A DNA stretch of 14,310 bases, from contig JBMNRY010000053.1 in the NCBI GenBank assembly GCA_050944915.1, positions 1 through 14,310 on the forward strand. Reading direction: 5' to 3'. Under the pieces are notes generated by a model. That model was not told the origin of the DNA. It worked only from the letters and a program-made list of their open reading frames with translations, and made no database searches. The position numbers and the translations under genes were made by a program. This DNA comes from JBMNRY01 sp050944915. Lineage in GTDB: Bacteria > Bacillota > Limnochordia > JAAZLZ01. Below, in pieces: positions 1 through 7,120 of this stretch (the first letter of the stretch is position 1; every line of letters begins with the position of its first letter).

Positions 1-1
1 A

Positions 2-208
2 AGTAATGGTCAGCTGTTTTCTTGGCTGGATCAGCATCCCGAAAACGATGTTCAAAACCCGCTACCTCAGCTTCATAGGCACTTATCAGCTGAAGGCAAA
101 GAGGACTTTAGCGAATGGCTAAGAGTGGGCATGCCTGCCCTCTGCAACGGCACACAACCTTGGATAAAGGCGCTACGAGGCCTTGGTGGATTTGCTTGTG
201 CTGTTTAA
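2..208 (+). other. Open-ended reading-frame fragment at left edge, unidentified
   Basis: A plus-strand frame is open from the left edge to a TAA at 206-208 and gives about 68 residues without a stop, ending in GGFACAV. It could be the C-terminal end of a gene whose start lies outside the window. I do not recognise the protein. A second frame over 160-250 reads ALVDLLVLFNKVLSNKG before a stop, so the region may instead be a frameshifted gene remnant such as an old transposase. No terminator or partner gene follows directly. Low confidence: 68 open codons can occur by chance. Confidence 0.25.
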
Positions 209-287
209 CAAGGTACTATCCAACAAAGGAAAAACAGCGAGGTCTTTCGCCTACTAAACCTTGACGCGTACATCCCTCCAAGTTCAG

Positions 288-316
288 TTGACAACAGTTG
301 AATACCCGTGTATACT
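288..316 (+). promoter_or_regulatory. Predicted sigma-A promoter on the plus strand
   Basis: TTGACA at 288-293 and TATACT at 311-316 are separated by exactly 17 bases. The -35 box is perfect and the -10 box matches at five of six positions. Transcription would start near 323 and run rightward, against the direction of every identified gene in the window. No good ORF with a ribosome binding site follows, so the likely product is a short structured RNA (see 323-413). Confidence 0.6.
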
Positions 317-322
317 AGAATT

Positions 323-413
323 GAAAAATGCATAAACTACTCGTTGAATGAACGAGGGGTTGTCTTTCGGTTTCCCAGTTTATCTGGGCCCGATTGATCA
401 ATCCCTCTTTTTT
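323..413 (+). ncRNA. Candidate small structured RNA or attenuated leader
   Basis: Starting about seven bases after the -10 box, the transcript can fold into a 5' hairpin (CTCGTT 340-345 with AACGAG 351-356) and a 9-bp closing stem (GAGGGGTTG 354-362 with CAATCCCTC 399-407, one G-U pair). The closing stem encloses a 3-bp helix (368-370 with 390-392) and a hairpin (CCCAG 374-378, CTGGG 384-388). Six T (408-413) follow the closing stem at once, as in an intrinsic terminator. The 5' hairpin and closing stem share bases 354-356, so the two may compete. It matches none of the riboswitch, tmRNA, RNase P or SRP RNA cores I know. Promoter, fold and T-run in line are what is seen; that it is a functional RNA is inference. 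Confidence 0.4.
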
Positions 414-685
414 GTCATTTCTTTATCGACAATTTCTTTCCTTCCTAGTGGGCCAGACCAGTTAGTGAATCGTTTGCCAACAATAGCAATTGGTCTAATG
501 ATGTCGTGCCCGGATAACCCTAGACGATCTTCAACAAAAAAGATTTACCTCGCTAACACGGGATGAACCTTTAGGTGGATCGAGTGGGCGATTTTCGGTA
601 CGCAATGGTCGTTAAGTGGGCTAATTGGAGTGAGAATTAGTTCTCATCGTCTTGAAAAGATGGCCGATTGGGCCAAGGAAAGATA
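414..685. other. Stretch without an intact gene, possible decayed coding sequence
   Basis: No intact gene with a ribosome binding site is visible on either strand. One plus-strand frame stays open from 348 to 686 except for a single TGA at 564-566. Its last 39 codons after that stop read plausibly as protein and end in EKMADWAKER. This may be the tail of a broken gene, but I do not recognise it, and the frame's first ATG (348) lies inside the stem-loop region of the candidate RNA with no Shine-Dalgarno sequence. No tRNA, CRISPR or insertion-sequence ends are seen here. Confidence 0.3.
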
Positions 686-720
686 AAAAACGGTTTCTGC
701 CTGGTGCAGAAACCGTTTTT
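686..720. terminator. Perfect bidirectional intrinsic terminator
   Basis: A perfect 15-bp inverted repeat: five A (686-690) plus CGGTTTCTGC (691-700), a 5-base loop (CTGGT, 701-705), then GCAGAAACCG (706-715) plus five T (716-720). Both strands give a GC-containing stem followed by a U-run. On the minus strand it lies about 24 bases past the stop of the Na/Pi cotransporter gene and should end the lipoprotein-transporter transcript. On the plus strand it would stop anything read from the promoter at 288-316. Confidence 0.9.
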
Positions 721-743
721 CTTTGAATTCAGCTCCCGAAGCT

Positions 744-2345
744 TTAGAGTAAACCGGCGACAGCTTCGGCTAAGTTGTTCGCGTGGTCGGCCACCCGTTC
801 CAAGTTACTAAGAATATCCAGGAAAATGACCCCTGAAGTCGGGAGGCAGGTTCCTTCGTTGAGTCGTTCAATATGGGCCGCCCGATAGCGGCGTTCCAAT
901 TCGTCGACGGCCTCATCTTCACCGACCAGGGCGATGGCGGCTTTGACATCATCATCACGGATACATTCGATGGCCCGCCGATAGATATCATCGACGGTAT
1001 TAAACATTTCCAGGATTTCCTGTTCCGCTTGTTCGGAGATAGAAACATTTTGTTCGATCCGATCCTTAGTCAAGTCGGTGATGTTTTCCGCGTGGTCGCC
1101 GATCCGCTCCACGTCGTTAATCATATGCATCAGACGGGTAATTCGCCTGGAGTTCTCGACAGTCATCGGCTCCTGGGAAGCCTTGGAGAGGAAAGTAGTG
1201 ATTTCCCGTTCTAGCTCGTTGATAATGGCTTCCTTGCTAAGGACAACTTTTATTAAATCCTCATCTTGATTGAGGAAGGCTTGGACTGCTTCGGCCATGG
1301 TTTCCCGGGCCAATTCGGCCATTCTAACTACTTCCTTGGTCGCGGAAAGGATGGCTGCCGGACTACCGAGCATGCGCCAATCGAGGTATTTGGGTCGGTG
1401 GTCCAAAACAACATCTTCCCCAGGGACCAGCCTGGTGACCAGGGCGGCAAACTGATTGATAAAGGGTAGGAAAAGGATGGTGTTGAGAGTGTTGAAGAGC
1501 GTATGGGCGTTGGCCACTTGACGGGGTACGGACGAGGCCGTCAGGGCCACCAGCCGTGAAAAGGGAGTTAAAAAGACGAGGAAGATAGCCACGCCGATGG
1601 CGTTGAACAAAACGTGGGCAGCAGCGGCCCGGCGGGCGCCAAGGTTAGTACCGATACTGGCCAGAACGGCCGTTACCGAAGTGCCAATATTGGCGCCGAA
1701 GGTCACGGCGATAGCGGCTTTCAGACTTAACAAATCTTGCATCGTTAAAGCGATGACGATGGCTGTGGTTGCGCTGGAACTCTGGATAATACCAGTGAAG
1801 ACTAGGCCGACTAAGATCCCGAGGAGGGGTTGCTGACCCAGGTTGACCAGGATGTCGATAAAAGGTTGATAGGTTCTGAGGGGATTAAGGGCTTGGGACA
1901 TGATGGTCATTCCTAGGAAAAGGAGACCGAAACCCAGGATACTCTGTCCAATGTAGCGTTGAACCCGATTGCGTCCTAGGAAGTAAATAAGGAAGCCGAT
2001 ACCGATGGCCGGTAAAGCTACGTCTTGCAGATTGAAGGAAACCATTTGGGCCGTGATGGTTGTCCCAATATTGGCCCCCATGATAACCCCCAGTGCCTGT
2101 CGGAGGTTCATTAAGCCAGCGTTGACAAAGCCGACGATCATCACCGTTGTGGAACTACTGCTTTGCACCAAAACGGTAACGATCATTCCAGTGAAGGCGG
2201 CAATGACTGGATGGGAGGTGAATAGTTCCAGGAAACGGCGTAGCCTCTCGCCGGCGGATCTTTGCAATCCATCGGCCATTTGCTGCATGCCGTAGAGGAA
2301 AAGTCCCAGACCACCTGCAAGTCCCATCACAATTGGTAATAACAT
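744..2345 (-). CDS. Na/Pi cotransporter family protein with C-terminal PhoU-like domain
   Basis: A 533-residue membrane protein of the Na+/phosphate cotransporter II (NptA/YjbB) family, expected to move phosphate across the cytoplasmic membrane with sodium. The N-terminal part holds the family's two inverted transport repeats, each with a QSSS motif (QSSSS at residues 61-65, QSSSA at 188-192) and a GANIGT motif (about 90-95 and 217-222). From about residue 332 to the end the protein is helical, acidic and PhoU-like, as is usual in bacterial members. Some relatives export phosphate, so direction and substrate are inferred from the family only. The ATG is preceded by a G-run Shine-Dalgarno (GGGGGG, then six A). 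It follows the lipoprotein gene by 25 bases, so the two are probably co-transcribed from the promoter at 3392-3420; the hairpin at 686-720 ends the unit. Confidence 0.93.
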   Translation of the reverse strand: MLLPIVMGLAGGLGLFLYGMQQMADGLQRSAGERLRRFLELFTSHPVIAAFTGMIVTVLVQSSSSTTVMIVGFVNAGLMNLRQALGVIMGANIGTTITAQMVSFNLQDVALPAIGIGFLIYFLGRNRVQRYIGQSILGFGLLFLGMTIMSQALNPLRTYQPFIDILVNLGQQPLLGILVGLVFTGIIQSSSATTAIVIALTMQDLLSLKAAIAVTFGANIGTSVTAVLASIGTNLGARRAAAAHVLFNAIGVAIFLVFLTPFSRLVALTASSVPRQVANAHTLFNTLNTILFLPFINQFAALVTRLVPGEDVVLDHRPKYLDWRMLGSPAAILSATKEVVRMAELARETMAEAVQAFLNQDEDLIKVVLSKEAIINELEREITTFLSKASQEPMTVENSRRITRLMHMINDVERIGDHAENITDLTKDRIEQNVSISEQAEQEILEMFNTVDDIYRRAIECIRDDDVKAAIALVGEDEAVDELERRYRAAHIERLNEGTCLPTSGVIFLDILSNLERVADHANNLAEAVAGLL

Positions 2346-2370
2346 TTTTTTCCCCCCGTCACCGCCCCAC

Positions 2371-3345
2371 TTAAGGTATCTGAATGAGATTGCTTGTGGC
2401 GCGGCGGCTTTCTATGCCGTGTGATGTCAGAGCAGTTACACCAAACTCTATCTCATCCCCCGAAAACCATGAGCCTTGGGGCACAAACAGCTCCAGCTGC
2501 CCGGCAGGCAGGGTTTGGACCAAGGCAAAGGGTTCCAGGGGAGCGATCCGTGAATAAATGCAAAAACCTGTGATTATAGTATCGCCGGGATACTGCCAAG
2601 TTAAGCGAATGCCCGACTCCGTCCAGAGGGCGACCACCTTTTCTGGGGGAGGGGGGATGAGGGCGATATCCCCGTCGATTTCCACAGCCCCCGTGGCCGG
2701 TCGCCATAGCAATGTCGTCTGTTTGCCGGCTTGGATGTGGAATTCTTCCCAAAAGCCTTCATGGACACGATTATATTGGTGGAATGTGCTTGTGTATAAT
2801 TCCACCTTGAAATCGTAGGTTCGAGGAGGAAGCTGGGTTTCCACGATAAGGGATTCTTGTCCACTGGAGCGCTGTACTTCGATCCGATCCCCGGGCGAAA
2901 GATGGATTCGGGCCCGGCGGATATTTTCCTGATCGGAAAAATAGTCCAGATCGATATGCATATACAGACGACCAGGGGCAGGTTCCAGCACAACCTGGGC
3001 CACAGTTTCCTGGTCCCGCTGTACTTCAATGGTGCTGGCTCCCTGATAGATAATATCACCTTCCCAATCCTTGATCAACACCTTTAGCTCCCATTGGCCG
3101 GCCAGAACCTTGTCCATTCGGCCTACAGCCACATCCTTGTTGATTTGCAATTGGGCAGTCCTCGTTTGTGTTCCCGCCGTTAATTCAGCCCAGACTGTAT
3201 ATTCTTCTACATTATCTATTTGACTTAGGCTAGTTAATGCGGCTTGAATTTGTACTTGGCCCGTATCCGTTGGTAGGGGAGAAGGCAAAAACCGACAACC
3301 TGCCGTTAATAGGGCTAAACAAAGAACCACCAGCTTACGACCCAT
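2371..3345 (-). CDS. Lipoprotein of unknown function with fibronectin-III-like C-terminus
   Basis: A 324-residue predicted lipoprotein. The start is the ATG at 3345, preceded by AAAGGAGTG at good spacing; the frame stays open upstream to 3420, but that part overlaps the promoter. The N-terminus is a type II signal peptide: MGRK, a hydrophobic stretch, then lipobox LTAGC with Cys17 as the lipidation site. Residues about 27-225 look beta-rich and may be one or two sandwich modules, with repeated phrases such as AGQWELKVLIKDW and PPRTYDFKVELY. Residues about 231-322, after a PPPP linker, resemble a fibronectin type III domain (PEKVVALW, GIRLTWQYPGD, GFCIYSR). It should sit on the outer face of the membrane. 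It lies just upstream of the Na/Pi transporter gene and may share its transcript, but I infer no specific function. I know no named family for the central part. Confidence 0.85.
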   Translation of the reverse strand: MGRKLVVLCLALLTAGCRFLPSPLPTDTGQVQIQAALTSLSQIDNVEEYTVWAELTAGTQTRTAQLQINKDVAVGRMDKVLAGQWELKVLIKDWEGDIIYQGASTIEVQRDQETVAQVVLEPAPGRLYMHIDLDYFSDQENIRRARIHLSPGDRIEVQRSSGQESLIVETQLPPRTYDFKVELYTSTFHQYNRVHEGFWEEFHIQAGKQTTLLWRPATGAVEIDGDIALIPPPPEKVVALWTESGIRLTWQYPGDTIITGFCIYSRIAPLEPFALVQTLPAGQLELFVPQGSWFSGDEIEFGVTALTSHGIESRRATSNLIQIP

Positions 3346-3391
3346 GAGAAACACTCCTTTGATTCCATGGTGGCTGGTGATTCCTATTTTT

Positions 3392-3420
3392 ATCATAAAT
3401 TGTCGTGGGATTTTGGTCAA
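3392..3420 (-). promoter_or_regulatory. Predicted promoter for lipoprotein and Na/Pi transporter genes
   Basis: On the minus strand TTGACC (3420-3415) and TATGAT (3397-3392) are separated by 17 bases. Each box matches the sigma-A consensus at five of six positions. The -35 box begins right after the TAG stop of ribH, and transcription would start near 3385, about 40 bases before the lipoprotein ATG. No clear terminator separates ribH from this promoter, so some riboflavin-operon read-through is also possible. Confidence 0.65.
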
Positions 3421-3885
3421 CTAGAATTTGTTCAGCAAGTTCACCATTTCAATGGCGGCCAGGGCGGCATCCCAACCTTTGTTGCCCGCCTTGGTTCCGG
3501 CCCGTTCAATGGCCTGTTCGATGGTATCGGTGGTCAGGACACCGAAAATGACGGGGGTATTGCTGTCTAGCCCGACTTTAGCGACCCCTTTGGCCACTTC
3601 GGCGGCCACATAATCGAAATGGGGGGTGGCACCGCGAATGACGGTCCCTAAACAGATTACCGCATCAAATCGGCCCGAGTTGGCCATCTTTTGGGCGGTC
3701 AACGGTATTTCAAAGGATCCCGGCACCCAGGCGACGGTGATATCTTCCTCTTTGCCTCCGTGGCGGACGATGGCATCGATACAGCCGCCCAAAAGCCGAT
3801 TGGTTATAAAATCGTTAAACCTGCCGACGACTAGTCCGAATCGTTTACCCTCTGCATTCAGTTGCCCTTCATAGACTTGATACAT
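3421..3885 (-). CDS. ribH: 6,7-dimethyl-8-ribityllumazine synthase
   Basis: Lumazine synthase, the penultimate step of riboflavin synthesis. It joins 3,4-dihydroxy-2-butanone 4-phosphate to 5-amino-6-ribitylamino-uracil. At 154 residues it has the normal family length. Family motifs are all present: GRFND (residues 21-25), PGSFEIP (55-61), GTVIRGATPHF (80-90) with the catalytic His at 89, FGVLTTDTIEQA (114-125) and AGTKAGNKGW (129-138). The cytosolic protein normally assembles into pentamers or a 60-mer capsid around riboflavin synthase. It is the last gene of the riboflavin operon, 15 bases after ribBA, with AAAGGGG before its ATG. Confidence 0.97.
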   Translation of the reverse strand: MYQVYEGQLNAEGKRFGLVVGRFNDFITNRLLGGCIDAIVRHGGKEEDITVAWVPGSFEIPLTAQKMANSGRFDAVICLGTVIRGATPHFDYVAAEVAKGVAKVGLDSNTPVIFGVLTTDTIEQAIERAGTKAGNKGWDAALAAIEMVNLLNKF

Positions 3886-3900
3886 GTGCGTACCCCTTTC

Positions 3901-5097
3901 TTAAACTTCCTTGAGCATATGGCCTAATTTAGCTTTTTTCGTCTCGAGGTAGAAGCGATTACAGGCATTAGCTGGGATCTCCAAGGGAACCCGCTCGGTG
4001 ATCTCCAGGTTGTAACCTTGGAGACCGACGATTTTTCTGGGGTTATTGGTCAAGAGCCGAATTTTCCTCACTCCGAGATCAAGCAAGATCTGGGCCCCAA
4101 GACCATAGTCCCGCAAATCGGCTTGATAACCCAGCCTTTCATTGGCTTCCACCGTATCGCAACCGCAGTCCTGGAGTTCATAGGCTTGCAGTTTGGCCTG
4201 CAGGCCGATCCCCCGGCCCTCCTGCCGCATGTAAACCAGGACGCCCTTGCCTTCCTTGGCGATCATCTCTAAAGCCGTATGGAGTTGGGGGCCGCAGTCA
4301 CAGCGGATAGAACCTAAAACATCCCCCGTTAGACATTCGGAATGGACCCGCACCAAGACCTCGTCTTCCTCGGAGATATCGCCGTAGACTAAAGCCAAAT
4401 GGGTTTCCCCATCGAGGACGCTCTCATAGCCGATGAGCTGAAATTCTCCGTAAATGGTCGGCAGTTTCGGGGCCGCAACCCGGCGAACCAAACGTTCTTG
4501 ATGGAGGCGGTATTCGATCAAATCGGCCACAGAGATTATTTTCAAATTATGTTCTTTGGCGAATTCCAATAAATCGGGCAAACGGGCCATCGTCCCGTCA
4601 TCCTTCATGATTTCGCAAATGACACCGGCGGGAGTTAAGCCTGCTAATCGAGCCAAATCGACGGCGGCCTCGGTGTGGCCCGAGCGCTTCAAGCAGCCTC
4701 CTTCTTTGGCCTTCAAGGGGAAGATATGTCCCGGTTTGCGAAGATCCTCCGGTTTTGTTTGGGGATCGATTAACAACCGAATCGTCTCCGCCCGTTCATG
4801 GGCTGAGATACCGGTGGTGACGGTCTGGGCATCGACGGAAACGGTGAAAGCTGTTCCCATGGGATCCTTGTTGTCAGCGACCATAGGAGATAGCTCAAGT
4901 TCGTCAACCCGTTCTGCCGTCAAGGGGGCACAGATAAGACCGCTGCCGTATTTAGCCATAAAGGTGATGGCTTCCGGAGTCACCTTTTCGGCGGCCATGA
5001 GTAAATCCCCTTCATTTTCTCGATCCTCGTCGTCAACAACGATGATCATTTCCCCATTGGCAATGGCAGCTATAGCTTCTGGAATAGTGTTTAACAT
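3901..5097 (-). CDS. ribBA: Bifunctional 3,4-DHBP synthase / GTP cyclohydrolase II
   Basis: A fusion enzyme that supplies both precursors of the riboflavin pathway. The N-terminal half (residues 1 to about 200) is DHBP synthase, converting ribulose 5-phosphate to 3,4-dihydroxy-2-butanone 4-phosphate and formate; it carries the acidic DDEDRENEGD motif (22-31) and RSGHTEAAVDL (138-148). The C-terminal half (about 206-398) is GTP cyclohydrolase II, opening GTP to the diaminopyrimidine. It carries the zinc ligands Cys255, Cys266 and Cys268 (HSECLTGDVLGS, RCDCGP) and the RQEGRGIGL motif (291-299). Both active sites look intact. At 398 residues the length is typical. A GGGAGGAG Shine-Dalgarno precedes the ATG, 14 bases after ribE. 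Confidence 0.97.
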   Translation of the reverse strand: MLNTIPEAIAAIANGEMIIVVDDEDRENEGDLLMAAEKVTPEAITFMAKYGSGLICAPLTAERVDELELSPMVADNKDPMGTAFTVSVDAQTVTTGISAHERAETIRLLIDPQTKPEDLRKPGHIFPLKAKEGGCLKRSGHTEAAVDLARLAGLTPAGVICEIMKDDGTMARLPDLLEFAKEHNLKIISVADLIEYRLHQERLVRRVAAPKLPTIYGEFQLIGYESVLDGETHLALVYGDISEEDEVLVRVHSECLTGDVLGSIRCDCGPQLHTALEMIAKEGKGVLVYMRQEGRGIGLQAKLQAYELQDCGCDTVEANERLGYQADLRDYGLGAQILLDLGVRKIRLLTNNPRKIVGLQGYNLEITERVPLEIPANACNRFYLETKKAKLGHMLKEV

Positions 5098-5111
5098 TTG
5101 TCGTCTCCTCC

Positions 5112-5750
5112 CTAGGCAAAACCATTTTCTTTCAGAAAATCGATGGTGATCTCTCCGGGGTCCCTGGCCTTGAGGAAGCGTTCCACATATTTACCGATTA
5201 AGTCCGTTTCTAAATTCACCTTTGTCCCCGGTTTATATTGTCCAATTATGGTCTGTTTTGCAGTATGGGGGATCACACCCACCCGAAAACTCCTCTGGTC
5301 ACAACTGATCACCGTGAGACTGACGCCATCGACGGTGATGGAGCCTTTAGCAACTACATAACTGAGGATTTCCGGGGGAGCATGGATATCGATGAGCACC
5401 GCATTTCCTTCCGGCTGGATCCGATGGACGATGCCGGTACCGTCGATATGTCCTGTCACTAAATGGCCCCCTAAACGGTCACCTAAGGCCATGGCCCGCT
5501 CTAGGTTAACGGAGTCATTGGCTTGGAGTAAGCCAAGGTTGCTCATTCGGACCGATTCGGGCATCACATCGGCGGTGAAGGTATCTGCGGTACGCTCGGT
5601 TACCGTCAGACAAAGGCCGTTGACGGCTACCGAGTCATCGATTTTCAGATCATCCATGATCTGCTTTCCGCGAATGGTCAGTTTTCTCATGTCGGCCCCT
5701 TGCTGCCAGCGGACGACAGTGCCTATTTCTTCAACTAATCCCGTAAACAT
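5112..5750 (-). CDS. ribE: Riboflavin synthase, alpha subunit
   Basis: Riboflavin synthase catalyses the last step, dismutation of two 6,7-dimethyl-8-ribityllumazine molecules to riboflavin and a pyrimidine that is recycled by RibH. At 212 residues it has the usual length and begins with the family's MFTGLVEE. It shows the two lumazine-binding repeats: SVAVNGLCLTV (40-50) in the first is echoed by GSITVDGVSLTV (136-147) in the second, and GHLVTGHIDGTG (95-106) bridges them. The active enzyme is a trimer. The ATG directly abuts the ribD stop (TAAATG), and its Shine-Dalgarno (GGTGGAGG) lies inside the last ribD codons, so translation should be coupled. Confidence 0.97.
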   Translation of the reverse strand: MFTGLVEEIGTVVRWQQGADMRKLTIRGKQIMDDLKIDDSVAVNGLCLTVTERTADTFTADVMPESVRMSNLGLLQANDSVNLERAMALGDRLGGHLVTGHIDGTGIVHRIQPEGNAVLIDIHAPPEILSYVVAKGSITVDGVSLTVISCDQRSFRVGVIPHTAKQTIIGQYKPGTKVNLETDLIGKYVERFLKARDPGEITIDFLKENGFA

Positions 5751-6812
5751 TTATCCTCCACCCCCGGCTAGATAGCCTGTAATTAGAATATCGTCATCGA
5801 CCCTTGTCAGCTCCATGTCGGTTAATCGGTAAGCATCCTTGATCCGGTCCACCCCTTGGCCGCCGATGGGGGTCGGCCCTTGACCGCCGATGAGCAAGGG
5901 AGCGATGAAGAACATCACCTTATCGACGATGCCGGCCTTTAGGGCCGCATCATTGAGACCTCCGCCGCCTTCTAACAGGATACTGGTGATTTCCCGCCGC
6001 CCCAATTCTTCGCTCAACCTTCCCAGATCTATTTTCGGACCAGGGAAGGTGATGACTTCCACATGGGGGGGCGCCGGAACAGCCTTTGTAGTGGCCCAAA
6101 TCACCCGTCCCGGTCGGAAAACTTTGGCCGTCGGCGGTATTTTCCCTTGAGAATCGATGATGATCCTGACCGGATCCCGTCCTCCTTGGGGCAGACGGGT
6201 GGTCAATTGGGGATCATCCTGGAGGACCGTATTGCTGCCCACCATAATCCCGTCCAGTTCATCCCGCAACCGATGGACCATTTCCCGGGATGGAGCCGAG
6301 GAGATCCAGCGGGAATCACCGGTGTGGGTGGCAATCTTACCATCTAGACTCATGGCCGTCTTGAGTAAGATAAAGGGTCTTCCCGTGGTGATGTACTTGA
6401 TGAACACTTCATTCAATCGCCGGGCTTCCCTTTCCATACAGCCCACATGGACTTCGATGCCGGCCTCCCGTAACATAGCCAGACCTCGGCCGGCGACCTT
6501 AGGATTGGGATCGACCATGGCCGCATAAACCCTCCGCACACCGGCTTGGATAATCCTCTCGGCACAAGGCGGTGTCCGTCCATAATGGGAGCAGGGTTCC
6601 AGGTTGACATACAAGTCGGCCCCCTGGGCACCCTCTCGAGCCCTTTCTAAGGCTACAGCTTCGGCATGGGGACCACCAGCTTTTTCGTGAAAACCTTCAC
6701 CAACTATCTGCCCCTCTTTGACCAAGACTGCTCCCACCAGGGGGTTAGGACTGGTTCGTCCCTTGGCTTTGGCGGCCAATTCTAAGGCCCTGGCCATATA
6801 ACGTTCTTCCAT
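5751..6812 (-). CDS. ribD: Bifunctional riboflavin deaminase / reductase
   Basis: RibD deaminates the diaminopyrimidine made by GTP cyclohydrolase II and then reduces its ribosyl side chain using NADPH. The N-terminal deaminase domain (about 1-145) has zinc motifs HAE (49-51) and PCSHYGRTPPC (73-83). The reductase domain (about 146-350) begins PFILLKTAMSLDGKIAT and has the late glycine-rich EGGGG (281-285). I chose the ATG at 6812 (MEERYMARAL, GGGGTGG just upstream), which gives 353 residues as in relatives. The frame stays open to 6968, but that part runs through the terminator and riboswitch and is not coding. The C-terminus GGGG comes from codons that double as the ribE ribosome binding site. 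Confidence 0.96.
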   Translation of the reverse strand: MEERYMARALELAAKAKGRTSPNPLVGAVLVKEGQIVGEGFHEKAGGPHAEAVALERAREGAQGADLYVNLEPCSHYGRTPPCAERIIQAGVRRVYAAMVDPNPKVAGRGLAMLREAGIEVHVGCMEREARRLNEVFIKYITTGRPFILLKTAMSLDGKIATHTGDSRWISSAPSREMVHRLRDELDGIMVGSNTVLQDDPQLTTRLPQGGRDPVRIIIDSQGKIPPTAKVFRPGRVIWATTKAVPAPPHVEVITFPGPKIDLGRLSEELGRREITSILLEGGGGLNDAALKAGIVDKVMFFIAPLLIGGQGPTPIGGQGVDRIKDAYRLTDMELTRVDDDILITGYLAGGGG

Positions 6813-6828
6813 AACGACCACCCCAAGT

Positions 6829-6855
6829 AAAAAAGCCTGAAGATAACCTTCAGGC
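6829..6855 (-). terminator. Intrinsic terminator, expression platform of the FMN riboswitch
   Basis: On the minus strand an 8-bp stem (GCCTGAAG with CTTCAGGC, 6855-6848 and 6842-6835) with a 5-base loop is followed by a run of six T (6834-6829). It lies between the riboswitch aptamer and the ribD ribosome binding site. FMN binding is expected to favour this terminator and so stop transcription of the riboflavin operon. Confidence 0.85.
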
Positions 6856-6870
6856 GCGTAAAACAATAAG

Positions 6871-6983
6871 GAACCCTTCTCCCATCCAGACTGTGACTGT
6901 CGGCTTTGGAATCTCACCAAATCCACCCTTGCGGGTTTGCGGGCTGTACCGCCGGTCGGGAATTTCACCCTGCCTCGAAGGTT
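6871..6983 (-). promoter_or_regulatory. FMN riboswitch (RFN element)
   Basis: The minus strand carries the conserved RFN core in order: AGGGTGAAATTCCCGACCGG, CGGTACAGCCCGC, TTTGGTGAGATTCCAAAGCC, GACAGTCACAGTC and TGGATGGGAGAAGG. The closing P1 stem is formed by AACCTTC (6983-6977) and GAAGGGTT near 6878-6871. The aptamer senses flavin mononucleotide. It stands between the operon promoter and ribD, with the terminator at 6829-6855 as its output. Confidence 0.97.
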
Positions 6984-7012
6984 TATCTTACATAAATTGT
7001 ACTGTCTAATTA

Positions 7013-7041
7013 ATTATACTGTATAGTTCCCTAGGTAGCAA
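7013..7041 (-). promoter_or_regulatory. Predicted promoter of the riboflavin operon
   Basis: On the minus strand a perfect TATAAT (7018-7013) lies 17 bases after TTGCTA (7041-7036), which matches the -35 consensus at four of six positions. Transcription would start near 7006, about 23 bases before the riboswitch P1 stem, a usual distance. Confidence 0.65.
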
Positions 7042-7120
7042 GGGCTAAAGAACTGCTTTTAAAATATCGAAATTGGGTGATTAAACACCATATTCGAAGC
7101 CCCAAACGTGAAGCTCGGGG

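Noticed and set aside
348..566. A 72-codon plus-strand ORF at the left end
   Set aside because: It has no Shine-Dalgarno, its ATG lies inside a hairpin of the candidate RNA, and the protein resembles nothing I recognise. It is described as possible decayed sequence instead.
323..720. A known long RNA such as tmRNA, RNase P RNA, SRP RNA or a T-box leader
   Set aside because: None of the conserved cores I know for these RNAs is present, and a good T-run after a stem already occurs at 408-413.
873..1214. Plus-strand ORFs opposite the Na/Pi transporter and other genes
   Set aside because: They are antisense shadows of strongly supported minus-strand genes, without ribosome binding sites or recognisable domains.
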